Shown piece after piece: positions 24,828 to 32,395 of a stretch of DNA of 32,395 nt (the first letter of the stretch is position 1; each line of letters begins with the position of its first letter). The stretch spans positions 1-32,395 of the forward strand of contig CALLKB010000280.1 of assembly GCA_938008575.1 (NCBI GenBank), read 5' to 3'. The position numbers and the translations under genes are program-made. Source of the stretch: an uncultured Cytophagaceae bacterium (GTDB lineage Bacteria; Bacteroidota; Bacteroidia; Cytophagales; Spirosomataceae). Under the pieces are notes generated by a model. The model was not told the origin of the DNA. It saw only the letters and a list, made by a program, of their open reading frames with translations, and searched no databases.

Positions 24828-25400
24828 GTGAAGAATATTGTCATTTTTGCCTCTGGTTCTGGCTCAAACGCCGAGAAAATCGTCGAACATTTCAAACAGT
24901 CCAATCAGATTAAAATTACCCACATTTTTTGCAATAATCCGGAAGCAGGCGTCATCGAACGTGCGAAAAGATTACAAATTCCCTGCAGCGTTTTTTCACG
25001 GGAAGAATATAAAAACGGAACCCTACTTCGTAAAATTCAGTCCTTACAAACCGACTGGATTGTCCTAGCCGGTTTCTTATGGCTCGTTCCTTCGGAATAT
25101 GTACAAGCATTTCCACAACGCATCATCAATTTACACCCAGCTTTACTTCCTAAATTTGGAGGAAAAGGCATGTATGGACATTTCGTGCACGAAGCTGTGG
25201 TTGCCGCAGGTGAAAAAGAATCCGGCATCACTATACATTATGTGAACGAACATTATGACGAAGGTGCGATTATCTTCCAGAGTTCTTTCCCGGTGTTGCC
25301 AAGTGATACTCCGGAAGATGTTGCAAAAAAAGGGCAGGTACTAGAACATCGGGATTTTCCGAAGGTCATCGAATCACTTGTATTACCAACCACCGCCTAA
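24828..25400 (+). CDS. purN: Phosphoribosylglycinamide formyltransferase
   Basis: A 190-residue cytosolic enzyme that transfers a formyl group from 10-formyltetrahydrofolate to GAR, the third step of purine synthesis. The N-terminal IFASGSGSNAE binds phosphate. The catalytic triad is present: Asn101 and His103 in INLHPALLPKF, and Asp144 in YDEGAIIF, close to the E. coli numbering. GMYGHFVHEAV is also typical. The start codon is GTG at 24828, right at the expected N-terminus. The 3' end overlaps the convergent TolC-like gene by 18 bp. Confidence 0.97.
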   Translation: MKNIVIFASGSGSNAEKIVEHFKQSNQIKITHIFCNNPEAGVIERAKRLQIPCSVFSREEYKNGTLLRKIQSLQTDWIVLAGFLWLVPSEYVQAFPQRIINLHPALLPKFGGKGMYGHFVHEAVVAAGEKESGITIHYVNEHYDEGAIIFQSSFPVLPSDTPEDVAKKGQVLEHRDFPKVIESLVLPTTA

Positions 25401-26807
25401 AACCCGGTACAATTGAATCGCGTGCATCCAACGCTTTCTAGAGATTTCCAGCAATTCCAATTCTGAACGCAAGGCATTTTGTTGGGCAGTTAACACTTCC
25501 AAATAACTAGCATTTGCTGTCAAAAACAAAGTCCCTACCGTATTAATGGCTCCTTTTGTCAGTAATACCTCACGCTCTTTCAACTGATTTTGTCTTTGCA
25601 AATAACCCAAGGATTTAACCTGTGTATCCCACTCCAAGTAACCTTTAATTAAAGCATTTTGATAGGCCAAATCTTGCGACTTCCATTGCGCATCAGCTCG
25701 AAGTATGTCAGCCGTTATCGCAGAACGATTCAACCAAGGTGTCGTAATTCCACCCAATAACTGATAGGCCATGGATGCTGGTAATTGAAATAAATATGCA
25801 GGCTGAAAACCCTGCACACCTAAGACTCCGGATAAAACCACTGACGGCTTAAGTGCCAGCTTGGCACTTTCTTTGGACTCGAAAGCCGCGGATAAATTCA
25901 ATTTTGCCTGACGAATATCTGGTCGATTTTCTAATTGATCAATCTTCACATGGGCAAACATCGTGCTATCCATTGCGCACTGAAAAGGGTATGATGAGCG
26001 CTTAATTTTGGTACCCGGCTTATTCAAATAATATCTTATCTGATTTTCAAGCACCGTAATTTGTTGTAAGACATCCCCTTCTTGCGCACGGGAATTCAAT
26101 AACTGCGCCTCTAATTGTTGGACCGCCGATTCATTCACCGTACCAGCCTCTTTTTGAACTTGGACCAACTCAAACGCCTTCCTCTGAATGGATATATTTG
26201 TTTTCAAAATCTCCAATTCCTGATCCAACGAAACCAATTGGCCATATGCACTGGCTACTTCTGAAACCAAGGAGGTAATCAACCATTGTTGGCCTGACTC
26301 AGTCGCCAAATACCTTAAGGCGCTTGCCTTTTTTCGTTTGGCTAATTTCCCCCAAATGTCCCATTCCCAACTAGCTTGCATGCCAATGAGTAAATCGGGT
26401 AGATTTTCGGGGATAATTTGATCTTTACTGATGTTGGGCGAAAACTGCGTATCGTAATTTCCTACCCCATCCATCGTGTATTTACCAAAACGTTTCAAAC
26501 TAGGTTGAATGACACCAGCTGCCATGGGCTTCCGTAATCCCCGTTGATTCGCAAAATCAGCACGCGACATCGCCATATCTAAAAAACCAATTTTAATATC
26601 ATTGCTCCGTACTAAAACCGAATCAATGAGTTGGACCAATAAACTATCGCGCTTCCAACAAGCTTGTACATCTGATACGGATGTTTGATCATTAGCCTGC
26701 TTATAGGAAGACAAGTCCAAATCAATCCGCTTTTGATCCCTTAAGATGGCCTTTTGGCAGGATACCAAAGCAAATACAAACAAAAGTCCCCAATATTTAT
26801 TTTTCAT
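25383..26807 (-). CDS. Outer-membrane efflux lipoprotein, TolC/OprM family
   Basis: A 474-residue outer-membrane channel of a tripartite RND pump. Residues 1-17 form a lipoprotein signal with the lipobox LVSC, giving an acylated Cys near residue 17. Two long helical repeats follow, as in OprM: QASWEWDIWGKLAKRKKAS near 155-175, and LENRPDIRQAKLNLSAAFE near 295-315, both typical of NodT-type efflux lipoproteins. The ATG at 26807 is 11 bp inside the RND gene, giving translational coupling; a longer frame would bury the lipobox. It is the last gene of the efflux operon. Confidence 0.9.
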   Translation of the reverse strand: MKNKYWGLLFVFALVSCQKAILRDQKRIDLDLSSYKQANDQTSVSDVQACWKRDSLLVQLIDSVLVRSNDIKIGFLDMAMSRADFANQRGLRKPMAAGVIQPSLKRFGKYTMDGVGNYDTQFSPNISKDQIIPENLPDLLIGMQASWEWDIWGKLAKRKKASALRYLATESGQQWLITSLVSEVASAYGQLVSLDQELEILKTNISIQRKAFELVQVQKEAGTVNESAVQQLEAQLLNSRAQEGDVLQQITVLENQIRYYLNKPGTKIKRSSYPFQCAMDSTMFAHVKIDQLENRPDIRQAKLNLSAAFESKESAKLALKPSVVLSGVLGVQGFQPAYLFQLPASMAYQLLGGITTPWLNRSAITADILRADAQWKSQDLAYQNALIKGYLEWDTQVKSLGYLQRQNQLKEREVLLTKGAINTVGTLFLTANASYLEVLTAQQNALRSELELLEISRKRWMHAIQLYRVLGGGW

Positions 26808-29800
26808 TTTTTGACCATTTAGCCGAAAGTGTTGCGAATACCACATACAAGCCCGGAATAACTAATAAACCACCTACTGTACCCAAAATCATTCCTCCAG
26901 CGGAAGCAGTACCAATAGTACGGTTCCCAATTGCTCCTGCACCTGAAGCCAGCATCAATGGAATTAAACCTGCCACAAAAGCGAATGAAGTCATTAAAAT
27001 GGGACGTAAACGCGAGAAAGCACCTTCTTTAGCCGCTTCAATAATTGAGGTACCTTCTTTCTGTTTCGCAATCGCAAATTCCACAATCAGAATCGCATTT
27101 TTACCTAACAAACCGATCAACATCACCAGTGCAACCTGTGCATATATGTTGTTTTGTAAGCCGAACATATATAAGAATGCGTAAGTCCCCATCGCACCCA
27201 TGGGCAAGAAAAGTAATACGGGAAAAGGTAACAAGAAGGACTCATACTGAGCCGCCAATAACAAATAGACAAACAGCAAACAGATAGCAAAAATGAATAT
27301 AGCCTGGTTGCCCGCCAAGTCTTCCTCTCTAGTCATTCCTGACCATTCCAGTGTATAACCGCGAGGTAAACTTTTTTGAGCCTCCGCACGTATAAGATCC
27401 AACACCGCCCCTGAACTAAAGCCTGGCGCTGGCTCACCATTGACCATCGCTGAGGTGAACATATTGTATCGGGTAAATTGTTCCGGACCATATACTCGCT
27501 TCATCTTCACAAATGAAGAATATGGGACCATTTCTCCTGATTTGTTTTTGGCGTAAAACTTCAAAACATCATCAGGATGAGCCCGGTAACGTGGATCTAC
27601 TTGCACCATCACTTTATACATCTGACCAAAACGAATGAAATTCGTCGCATAAAAACTACCCAATAAGGTTTGTAAATTGTCCATTGCTGGTAAAATATTC
27701 ACCCCTTTTTGCGCCGCAGCCTCTTGATCGATCTCCAACATATACTGTGGAAAGCTTGGATCAAAACTGGAAAAGGTATTTTGAATTTCAGGAGCCTCAT
27801 TGAGTTTTTTGGCAAAATTAGTTGAGACTGCCGCTAATTTTTGTAAATCTCCGGAACCACTTCGATCTTGAATTCTAAATTCAAAACCCGAAGCATTACC
27901 GAATCCCGGAACAGCTGGCGGTGGGAAAAACTGAATGCTTGCATCTTTAATTCCACTTGTTTTCGAACGAATGATCTCCGTCAATTCATCCACAGTCTCC
28001 TTGCGTTCCTCCCAAGGCTTTAAGGTAATAATACCTGTTCCATACGAAGCACCTGAACCATCCGTCAACAAACTAAATCCTGCTAATGTAGAAAATGACT
28101 CAATGGCATTTACTCCTTTGATTGATTTAAATACCTGATCCATGACCCCTTCTGTACGCTCCAAAGTTGCTCCAGCTGGAGTTGTAGCATTAACGTACAA
28201 AGTACCTTGATCTTCCGATGGGATAAATCCGCTAGGTACGATACCTGATAAAACTACTGTGCCGACTACAGAGCCAAGCAAAATCAACCACATGAATACG
28301 CGCTTGGTAATTAAAGCACCTACCCAATTGAGGTATTTTTGTGCAACCTGATCATAACGATAATTGAACGCATGGAAGAATTTACCCAACCAATTCTTTT
28401 GGTTATGTTCTGGTTTTTTCAACAACAACACACATAATGCTGGTGTTAGTGTCAAAGCAGTTAGTCCGGATAAGGCAATCGATATCGCCATCGTCACAGA
28501 AAACTGTCGGAAGAACACGCCAATAGGTCCCGAAAGAAATGCCACGGGAACAAACACCGCTCCCATGACCAAGGTAATCGCTAAAATCGCTCCAGAAATT
28601 TCATGCATCGCCTCTTGGGTGGCAGCCAAAACAGGCATATCTTTCTCTTCCATTTTAGCATGAACGGCCTCAACGACCACAATCGCGTTATCCACTACGA
28701 TACCTATAGCCAATACAAGAGAAAATAAGGTCAATAAGTTGATAGAAAACCCAAAAGCCAACATGAACGTAAAAGTTCCCACTAACGATACGGGTACAGC
28801 TATGATAGGCACCAAAGTTGCGCGCCAATCTTGCAAGAAGATAAATACGACTAAGGCTACTAGCAAAAAGGCTTCTAATAAAGTTTTGATAACTTCATGA
28901 ATCGAAGCGTCGAGGAAACGTGAAACGTCATACGATATAGTGAAACCCATACCCGGCGGAAAAGTTGTCGTTTTCAATTCTGCCAAACGTTTTTTCACAT
29001 TGTCAATCACCTCAGCAGCATTTGAACCAGGCCTTTGTTTTAATAAAATCGCAGCAGACGGACGACCGTTCTCCTTTGAAAGCACATCATAATCCAATGA
29101 ACCGAACTCCACATCTGCTAAATCCTTCAAACGTAAAATTTGACCTGTTTCAGAGGCTTTTATGACTAAATTCTCATAATCTGAAACTTGTGTAAACTTT
29201 CCCGTGTAGCGCATGACATATTGCAAAGCTTGCGGGTGTTTACCTGAACTCTCTCCAATTTTACCAGGAGCAGCCTCAACGTTTTGATTTCGAAGCGCTT
29301 GAATGACATCATCAGCAGAAAGCTTGTAAGCAAACAGACGATCCGGTTGCAACCAAATACGCATCGCATATTCCCGTTGACCCATAATATCGGCAAAGCC
29401 CACCCCATCAATTCGTTTCAATTCCGGAAGTACGTTGATGTCCGCAAAATTGTAAATAAACTTCTCGTCAATTTCCTTATCATCACTTAGGAGATTCACG
29501 TACAAAAGCATACTATTCACCTCTTTTTCAGTAATTACACCCGCCTTGATAACTTCTTCAGGTAATTCATCAAGTACCGTTTGGACACGAGTTTGCACGT
29601 TGACCGCCGCCACATCAGGATCCGTCCCTACTTCGAAATACACTTGTATAATACTCGTTCCATCATTCCCAGAAACCGATGTCATGTAGGTCATCCCGGC
29701 TACGCCATTAATGGCACGTTCGAGTGGTGTTACAACAGCTTTGGCACAAACTTCAGCATTCGCTCCCGTATATTTTGTAGTAACTGTTACAGCGGGGGGT

Positions 29801-29916
29801 ACAATATCAGGAAACTGAGTAATGGGTAATTGATTCATTGCGATAACACCCAAAATCACAATAAAGATCGATACAACGATCGACAAAACCGGTCGTGTTA
29901 TAAATTGTTGTACCAT
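26797..29916 (-). CDS. RND efflux permease, HAE1 (AcrB-like) family
   Basis: A 1039-residue inner-membrane proton-driven pump with 12 expected helices and two large periplasmic loops (about 30-340 and 560-865). The N-terminal FITRPVLSIVVSIFIVILGV and PITQFPDIVPP are standard. In TM4 the proton-relay motif reads VVDNAIVVVE: Asp409 is kept, but the second Asp of AcrB (D408) is Asn410. Lys939 (LLGKNAILIVEF) matches AcrB Lys940. Drug-type substrates are likely, yet the range cannot be predicted. The ATG lies one base after the adaptor stop; the 3' end overlaps the outer-membrane gene. Confidence 0.95.
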   Translation of the reverse strand: MVQQFITRPVLSIVVSIFIVILGVIAMNQLPITQFPDIVPPAVTVTTKYTGANAEVCAKAVVTPLERAINGVAGMTYMTSVSGNDGTSIIQVYFEVGTDPDVAAVNVQTRVQTVLDELPEEVIKAGVITEKEVNSMLLYVNLLSDDKEIDEKFIYNFADINVLPELKRIDGVGFADIMGQREYAMRIWLQPDRLFAYKLSADDVIQALRNQNVEAAPGKIGESSGKHPQALQYVMRYTGKFTQVSDYENLVIKASETGQILRLKDLADVEFGSLDYDVLSKENGRPSAAILLKQRPGSNAAEVIDNVKKRLAELKTTTFPPGMGFTISYDVSRFLDASIHEVIKTLLEAFLLVALVVFIFLQDWRATLVPIIAVPVSLVGTFTFMLAFGFSINLLTLFSLVLAIGIVVDNAIVVVEAVHAKMEEKDMPVLAATQEAMHEISGAILAITLVMGAVFVPVAFLSGPIGVFFRQFSVTMAISIALSGLTALTLTPALCVLLLKKPEHNQKNWLGKFFHAFNYRYDQVAQKYLNWVGALITKRVFMWLILLGSVVGTVVLSGIVPSGFIPSEDQGTLYVNATTPAGATLERTEGVMDQVFKSIKGVNAIESFSTLAGFSLLTDGSGASYGTGIITLKPWEERKETVDELTEIIRSKTSGIKDASIQFFPPPAVPGFGNASGFEFRIQDRSGSGDLQKLAAVSTNFAKKLNEAPEIQNTFSSFDPSFPQYMLEIDQEAAAQKGVNILPAMDNLQTLLGSFYATNFIRFGQMYKVMVQVDPRYRAHPDDVLKFYAKNKSGEMVPYSSFVKMKRVYGPEQFTRYNMFTSAMVNGEPAPGFSSGAVLDLIRAEAQKSLPRGYTLEWSGMTREEDLAGNQAIFIFAICLLFVYLLLAAQYESFLLPFPVLLFLPMGAMGTYAFLYMFGLQNNIYAQVALVMLIGLLGKNAILIVEFAIAKQKEGTSIIEAAKEGAFSRLRPILMTSFAFVAGLIPLMLASGAGAIGNRTIGTASAGGMILGTVGGLLVIPGLYVVFATLSAKWSKNEK

Positions 29917-29917
29917 A

Positions 29918-31021
29918 TTAAAGTTCTTTATATTCGTTTAATAATTGTCGCATTGGCTTAAATTTCGACTTGATTTTTTGACCTTGTTTTACCAGTTGAA
30001 TCCCCTCAATTAGCACGGTATCTTGAGCGCTAAATCCACTTTTCAATAAGTAAAAATGAGGGATACGAATATCAGGATTGATACCTTTCATCTTTACAGC
30101 GCCTGATGAGTCTTTGACAAACACGTAACTTTTTTCTTGAATTTCAAAGACCGATTTCTGAGGGATTGCCCAATATCCTGATACATTTTTAGGCAGTTGG
30201 ACTTTCCCAGATGCACCATGTCGCAATAATTTATTAGGATTAGCAAAGCGCGCACGGAAGGCAATATTACCCGTATTTTTATCAAATTCTCCCTCGATCG
30301 TTTCGACAATTCCCTTCTCGGAATAGGTCTCCCCGTTCGCCAAAAGTAATTCAACCGCTGAAGCTTTGTTGACCCCACCCTTCAGGCTAAATGCCAAATA
30401 CTCCTGTTCTGACACATTAAAATAGGCAAATACACTTTGGTTGTCGGACAGGGTTGTCAACAATGTCCCTTCATCTACAAGACTTCCACGTTTAAAGGGC
30501 AAGCGATCCACTACACCATCAAAAGGCGCGCGAATATTCGAATGCTCAACTTTGAGTTCAGCCGCACGTACATGTGCTTGAGCTTCTTCTCGTTTAGCCT
30601 TTAATCCATCCACTTTCGCCAATGAAATAGCTAATTGATTTTTTGAAATGACATTTTTTTCCACTAGCAATCGCGTATTAACTAAAGTCAATTCCTCCGC
30701 TTTCAACTCTGCGGAGGCTTGACTTAAAACAGCTTTAGCTCTAGCAAGATCAGCTACGTATTCTTGGCTATTGATGGTAAACATGATTTGCCCACGTTTA
30801 ACCTGCTTTCCTTCATCCACTAAAATGCGATCCAAATATCCTTTGACACGCGCGCGAATTTCAACATTTTGAATAGCGTGAATGTCGGCCACGTATTCTT
30901 GCCGTATCGTTGTGTCCAACGAAATAGGAGACGAAACTTCAAGTGTCTGAATTTCCACAGCGTCCTGCTTTTTAGAGGTACATGCACTCAGCAATAACAA
31001 TCCGAATAGGTATCTTTTCAT
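29918..31021 (-). CDS. RND efflux periplasmic adaptor (membrane fusion protein, AcrA/MexA type)
   Basis: A 367-residue lipoprotein adaptor with lipobox LSAC (Cys about residue 14). The lipoyl half-motif is seen in ARVKGYLDRILVDEGKQVKRG near 56-76 and again in NIRAPFDGVVDRLPFKRGSL near 155-175. An alpha-helical hairpin rich in Lys, Glu and Ala lies between them (about 90-150), followed by beta-barrel and membrane-proximal domains. It links the RND pump to the outer-membrane channel. It starts six bases after the small upstream gene. Confidence 0.93.
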   Translation of the reverse strand: MKRYLFGLLLLSACTSKKQDAVEIQTLEVSSPISLDTTIRQEYVADIHAIQNVEIRARVKGYLDRILVDEGKQVKRGQIMFTINSQEYVADLARAKAVLSQASAELKAEELTLVNTRLLVEKNVISKNQLAISLAKVDGLKAKREEAQAHVRAAELKVEHSNIRAPFDGVVDRLPFKRGSLVDEGTLLTTLSDNQSVFAYFNVSEQEYLAFSLKGGVNKASAVELLLANGETYSEKGIVETIEGEFDKNTGNIAFRARFANPNKLLRHGASGKVQLPKNVSGYWAIPQKSVFEIQEKSYVFVKDSSGAVKMKGINPDIRIPHFYLLKSGFSAQDTVLIEGIQLVKQGQKIKSKFKPMRQLLNEYKEL

Positions 31022-31027
31022 ATTATA

Positions 31028-31288
31028 CTAGTTAGGTTTTCCTTCATGTTGCTTATATGAAGGCCATTTGTTTTTTGTTTTTAATGTATCAACCCAATCT
31101 ACATTAGGCTTATTTTGTTGGTACTTAGGTGTTTGATTCGAGTGCTGTTGTACTTTTTCTTCAACAGGCTTCGTTAGGAACACCTTTTCTGTTAATGTCC
31201 TGTTTATCTGATTTTTATAATGTTTCCCCTGAGCAATTGCTACAAAAGTTAAGCAGACAAACATAGACGCATAAGCGAACGTTTGCAT
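31028..31288 (-). CDS. Small exported protein of unknown function at the head of the efflux operon
   Basis: An 86-residue product. Residues 1-20 look like a signal peptide (MQTFAYASMFVCLTFVAIAQ), then a polar, Lys/Gln/Asn-rich tail with several aromatic residues (VDWVDTLKTKNKWPSYKQH). I do not recognise a family. It ends six bases before the adaptor start, so it is almost certainly cotranscribed with the efflux genes. It may be a pump accessory, a stress sensor peptide or simply a lineage-specific secreted protein. No cysteine or histidine cluster indicates metal binding. Confidence 0.62.
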   Translation of the reverse strand: MQTFAYASMFVCLTFVAIAQGKHYKNQINRTLTEKVFLTKPVEEKVQQHSNQTPKYQQNKPNVDWVDTLKTKNKWPSYKQHEGKPN

Positions 31289-31302
31289 GATTCACATTTT
31301 TT

Positions 31303-31317
31303 ATGCCTTACAAGGCA
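31303..31317. promoter_or_regulatory. Short palindrome upstream of the efflux operon (possible operator)
   Basis: ATGCCTT (31303-31309) and AAGGCAT (31312-31317, completed by A at 31311-31312 side of the spacer) form a near-continuous dyad, about 15-29 bases ahead of the small-gene start at 31288. Its place suits a repressor site, but no regulator gene is adjacent. Confidence 0.3.
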
Positions 31318-31363
31318 TGGTTACAAGAAAATTTTATGATTTTGTTTCAATAATGCACGCGTA

Positions 31364-31669
31364 TTACGCCATGCGGGGAGGGGGACTCACTTGCTCCAAG
31401 AGCACATTTAAAAATGATGCCTCAGGCGAAGCAACGATTTTATTATTACCGGAAATAACTGAAAATTCTGGCAAATTTTCTAAACCAGAAGAAGCAAAAT
31501 GCCACAAATCTTCTGTGACATCTTCTTCCTCTAAGGTATCTTCTAAACTAATATCTACTTGACATACTAAAGCTTTTGCGTCGCGATAAGAATCAATACA
31601 AAAATTGATTCCATCTTTTGAAAGCAAACAAATTACCAACAAGAAATAAATAATAATTCCTTTAAGCAT
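31364..31669 (-). CDS. Small exported protein of unknown function
   Basis: A 101-residue product with a hydrophobic N-terminus (about 4-16), which may be a signal peptide or an anchor. It is followed by an acidic part (SLEDTLEEEDVTEDLW) and an unusual PPPRMA C-terminus. There are two cysteines at about 24 and 36 of the mature part. No family is recognised. It starts two bases after the DUF4834 stop, which supports its reality over the overlapping plus-strand frame at 31287-31562. It could be cotranscribed with carB or with the efflux genes 75 bp downstream. Confidence 0.58.
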   Translation of the reverse strand: MLKGIIIYFLLVICLLSKDGINFCIDSYRDAKALVCQVDISLEDTLEEEDVTEDLWHFASSGLENLPEFSVISGNNKIVASPEASFLNVLLEQVSPPPRMA

Positions 31670-31671
31670 GT

Positions 31672-31920
31672 TTATTCTTTAACCTCTTCATAAGGGACAT
31701 AATCCCCCTCTAAACTATCTGACTTAGCCTTTTGTTTTGGCGGAACATAATCCACATCAATCGTACCCTCTTTACGAGCATTCGATTTTTGTTGATTACG
31801 AATATCCTGTTCCGACATCTTTCTATGCACCTGCGTGATGACAAATGCCTTCATTAAAAAACGAATTAATGGCATCACCACGTAGATAAAAACTAAAATA
31901 AGGGCAATAAGTTTTAACAT
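31672..31920 (-). CDS. DUF4834-type small membrane protein
   Basis: An 82-residue protein: one N-terminal hydrophobic helix (about 4-24) then a basic region (HRKMSEQDIRNQQKSNARK) and an acidic tail with repeated DYVP (residues 57-60 and 73-76). This resembles the DUF4834 family, known from Bacteroidota and uncharacterised. It starts one base past the carB stop. Confidence 0.72.
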   Translation of the reverse strand: MLKLIALILVFIYVVMPLIRFLMKAFVITQVHRKMSEQDIRNQQKSNARKEGTIDVDYVPPKQKAKSDSLEGDYVPYEEVKE

Positions 31921-31921
31921 C

Positions 31922-32395
31922 TTATCTACTTAAATACAAATTACGTTCCCCGTAAACCTTACGGAAGAAATCATCTTTCAAATCATCAATGAAGTAAATC
32001 GCTTCACCCGTCGACTTCATCTCAGGTCCTAATTCCATATTCACATTCGGGAATTTAGAGAACGAGAATACCGGAATCTTTATTGCATAGCCTTTCTTCA
32101 CCGGTTGGAAATTGAAGTCTTTCACCTTCTTATCTCCCAACATCACCTTCGTCGCATAATTCACATAAGGCTCTTGATATGCCTTGCAAATAAATGGCAC
32201 GGTACGTGATGCACGTGGATTCGCTTCAATGATGTACACAACTTCATCCTTCACAGCAAACTGAATATTTAACAAACCTTTGGTTTTCAAAGCCACCGCG
32301 ATTTTGCGCGTATGATCTTCGATTTGTTTCATGACATTGTCCGACAAATCAAATGGAGGCAATACAGAGTGAGAATCCCCAGAGTGAATTCCTGC
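31922..32395 (-). CDS. carB: Carbamoyl-phosphate synthase large subunit, C-terminal part (runs off the window)
   Basis: The frame is open to the window edge and begins AGIHSGDSHSVLPPFDL, a conserved stretch of the second ATP-grasp half. YIIEANPRASRTVPFI and ELGPEMKSTGEAIY are also diagnostic. The enzyme makes carbamoyl phosphate for pyrimidine and arginine synthesis. The protein ends about 35 residues after the MKSTGE motif (ending YLSR), so it lacks the usual C-terminal MGS-like allosteric domain of about 130 residues. I recall shortened CarB proteins in other Bacteroidota; nothing shows a frameshift. DUF4834 follows after one base. Confidence 0.95.
   Translation of the reverse strand, partial: AGIHSGDSHSVLPPFDLSDNVMKQIEDHTRKIAVALKTKGLLNIQFAVKDEVVYIIEANPRASRTVPFICKAYQEPYVNYATKVMLGDKKVKDFNFQPVKKGYAIKIPVFSFSKFPNVNMELGPEMKSTGEAIYFIDDLKDDFFRKVYGERNLYLSR

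Noticed and set aside
31287..31562. 91-codon plus-strand frame overlapping the small exported protein gene
   Set aside because: Its translation is Ser/Lys-rich and low in complexity, and it mirrors the minus-strand gene, which has a hydrophobic N-terminus and a 2-bp spacing to DUF4834.
1..32395. tRNA genes, CRISPR arrays, insertion sequences, toxin-antitoxin or phage-defence genes
   Set aside because: No cloverleaf-like sequence, regular repeat array, transposase motif or defence-type domain was seen on either strand.

Overview
The window is a compact, gene-dense piece of a Bacteroidota chromosome, most likely a Cytophagales-type member. Evidence: a gliding-motility/type IX secretion C-terminal sorting domain; bacillithiol synthesis (BshA); AT-rich gene starts with little Shine-Dalgarno signal; several promoters of the Bacteroidota form TAnnTTTG; a CarB that stops before the usual C-terminal regulatory domain. 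Rank below order is a guess. No tRNA, rRNA, CRISPR array, insertion sequence or prophage gene was seen, and no gene-free stretch exceeds 300 bases.

Layout. 1-664: a DUF6580-type membrane protein and a strong bidirectional terminator. 666-9459 (minus): a secreted amidohydrolase, then a cell-wall/division cluster read rsmH-ftsL-ftsI-murE-mraY-aroA, which is a shortened dcw cluster. 9521-11446 (plus): an exported thioredoxin-fold protein overlapping a PAP2 phosphatase. 11443-15891 (minus): NhaD antiporter, aspartate-type aminotransferase and an MsbA-like ABC exporter. 15942-20277: three glycosyltransferases plus nuoB and nuoC, with the minus-strand genes arranged as sorting-domain protein-nuoB-nuoC-GT-GT, almost without gaps. 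20343-25400: recG, yqgE, folK, bshA and purN. 25383-31288 (minus): a complete tripartite RND efflux operon headed by a small exported protein. 31364-32395 (minus): the 3' end of carB, a DUF4834 protein and another small exported protein.

Most genes are housekeeping: peptidoglycan precursor synthesis and septal transpeptidation, aromatic, purine, folate and pyrimidine pathways, respiratory complex I, DNA repair. The envelope theme (murein, lipid flipping, glycosyl transfer, efflux, T9SS cargo) is strong. The less ordinary points are two large hairpins without U-tracts that look like interspersed palindromic repeats, nuoBC wired into a glycosyltransferase operon, a cut-down dcw cluster, uncharacterised small exported proteins ahead of the efflux operon, and four convergent gene pairs whose coding ends overlap. 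I saw no clear evidence of a wholly new defence or mobile system.
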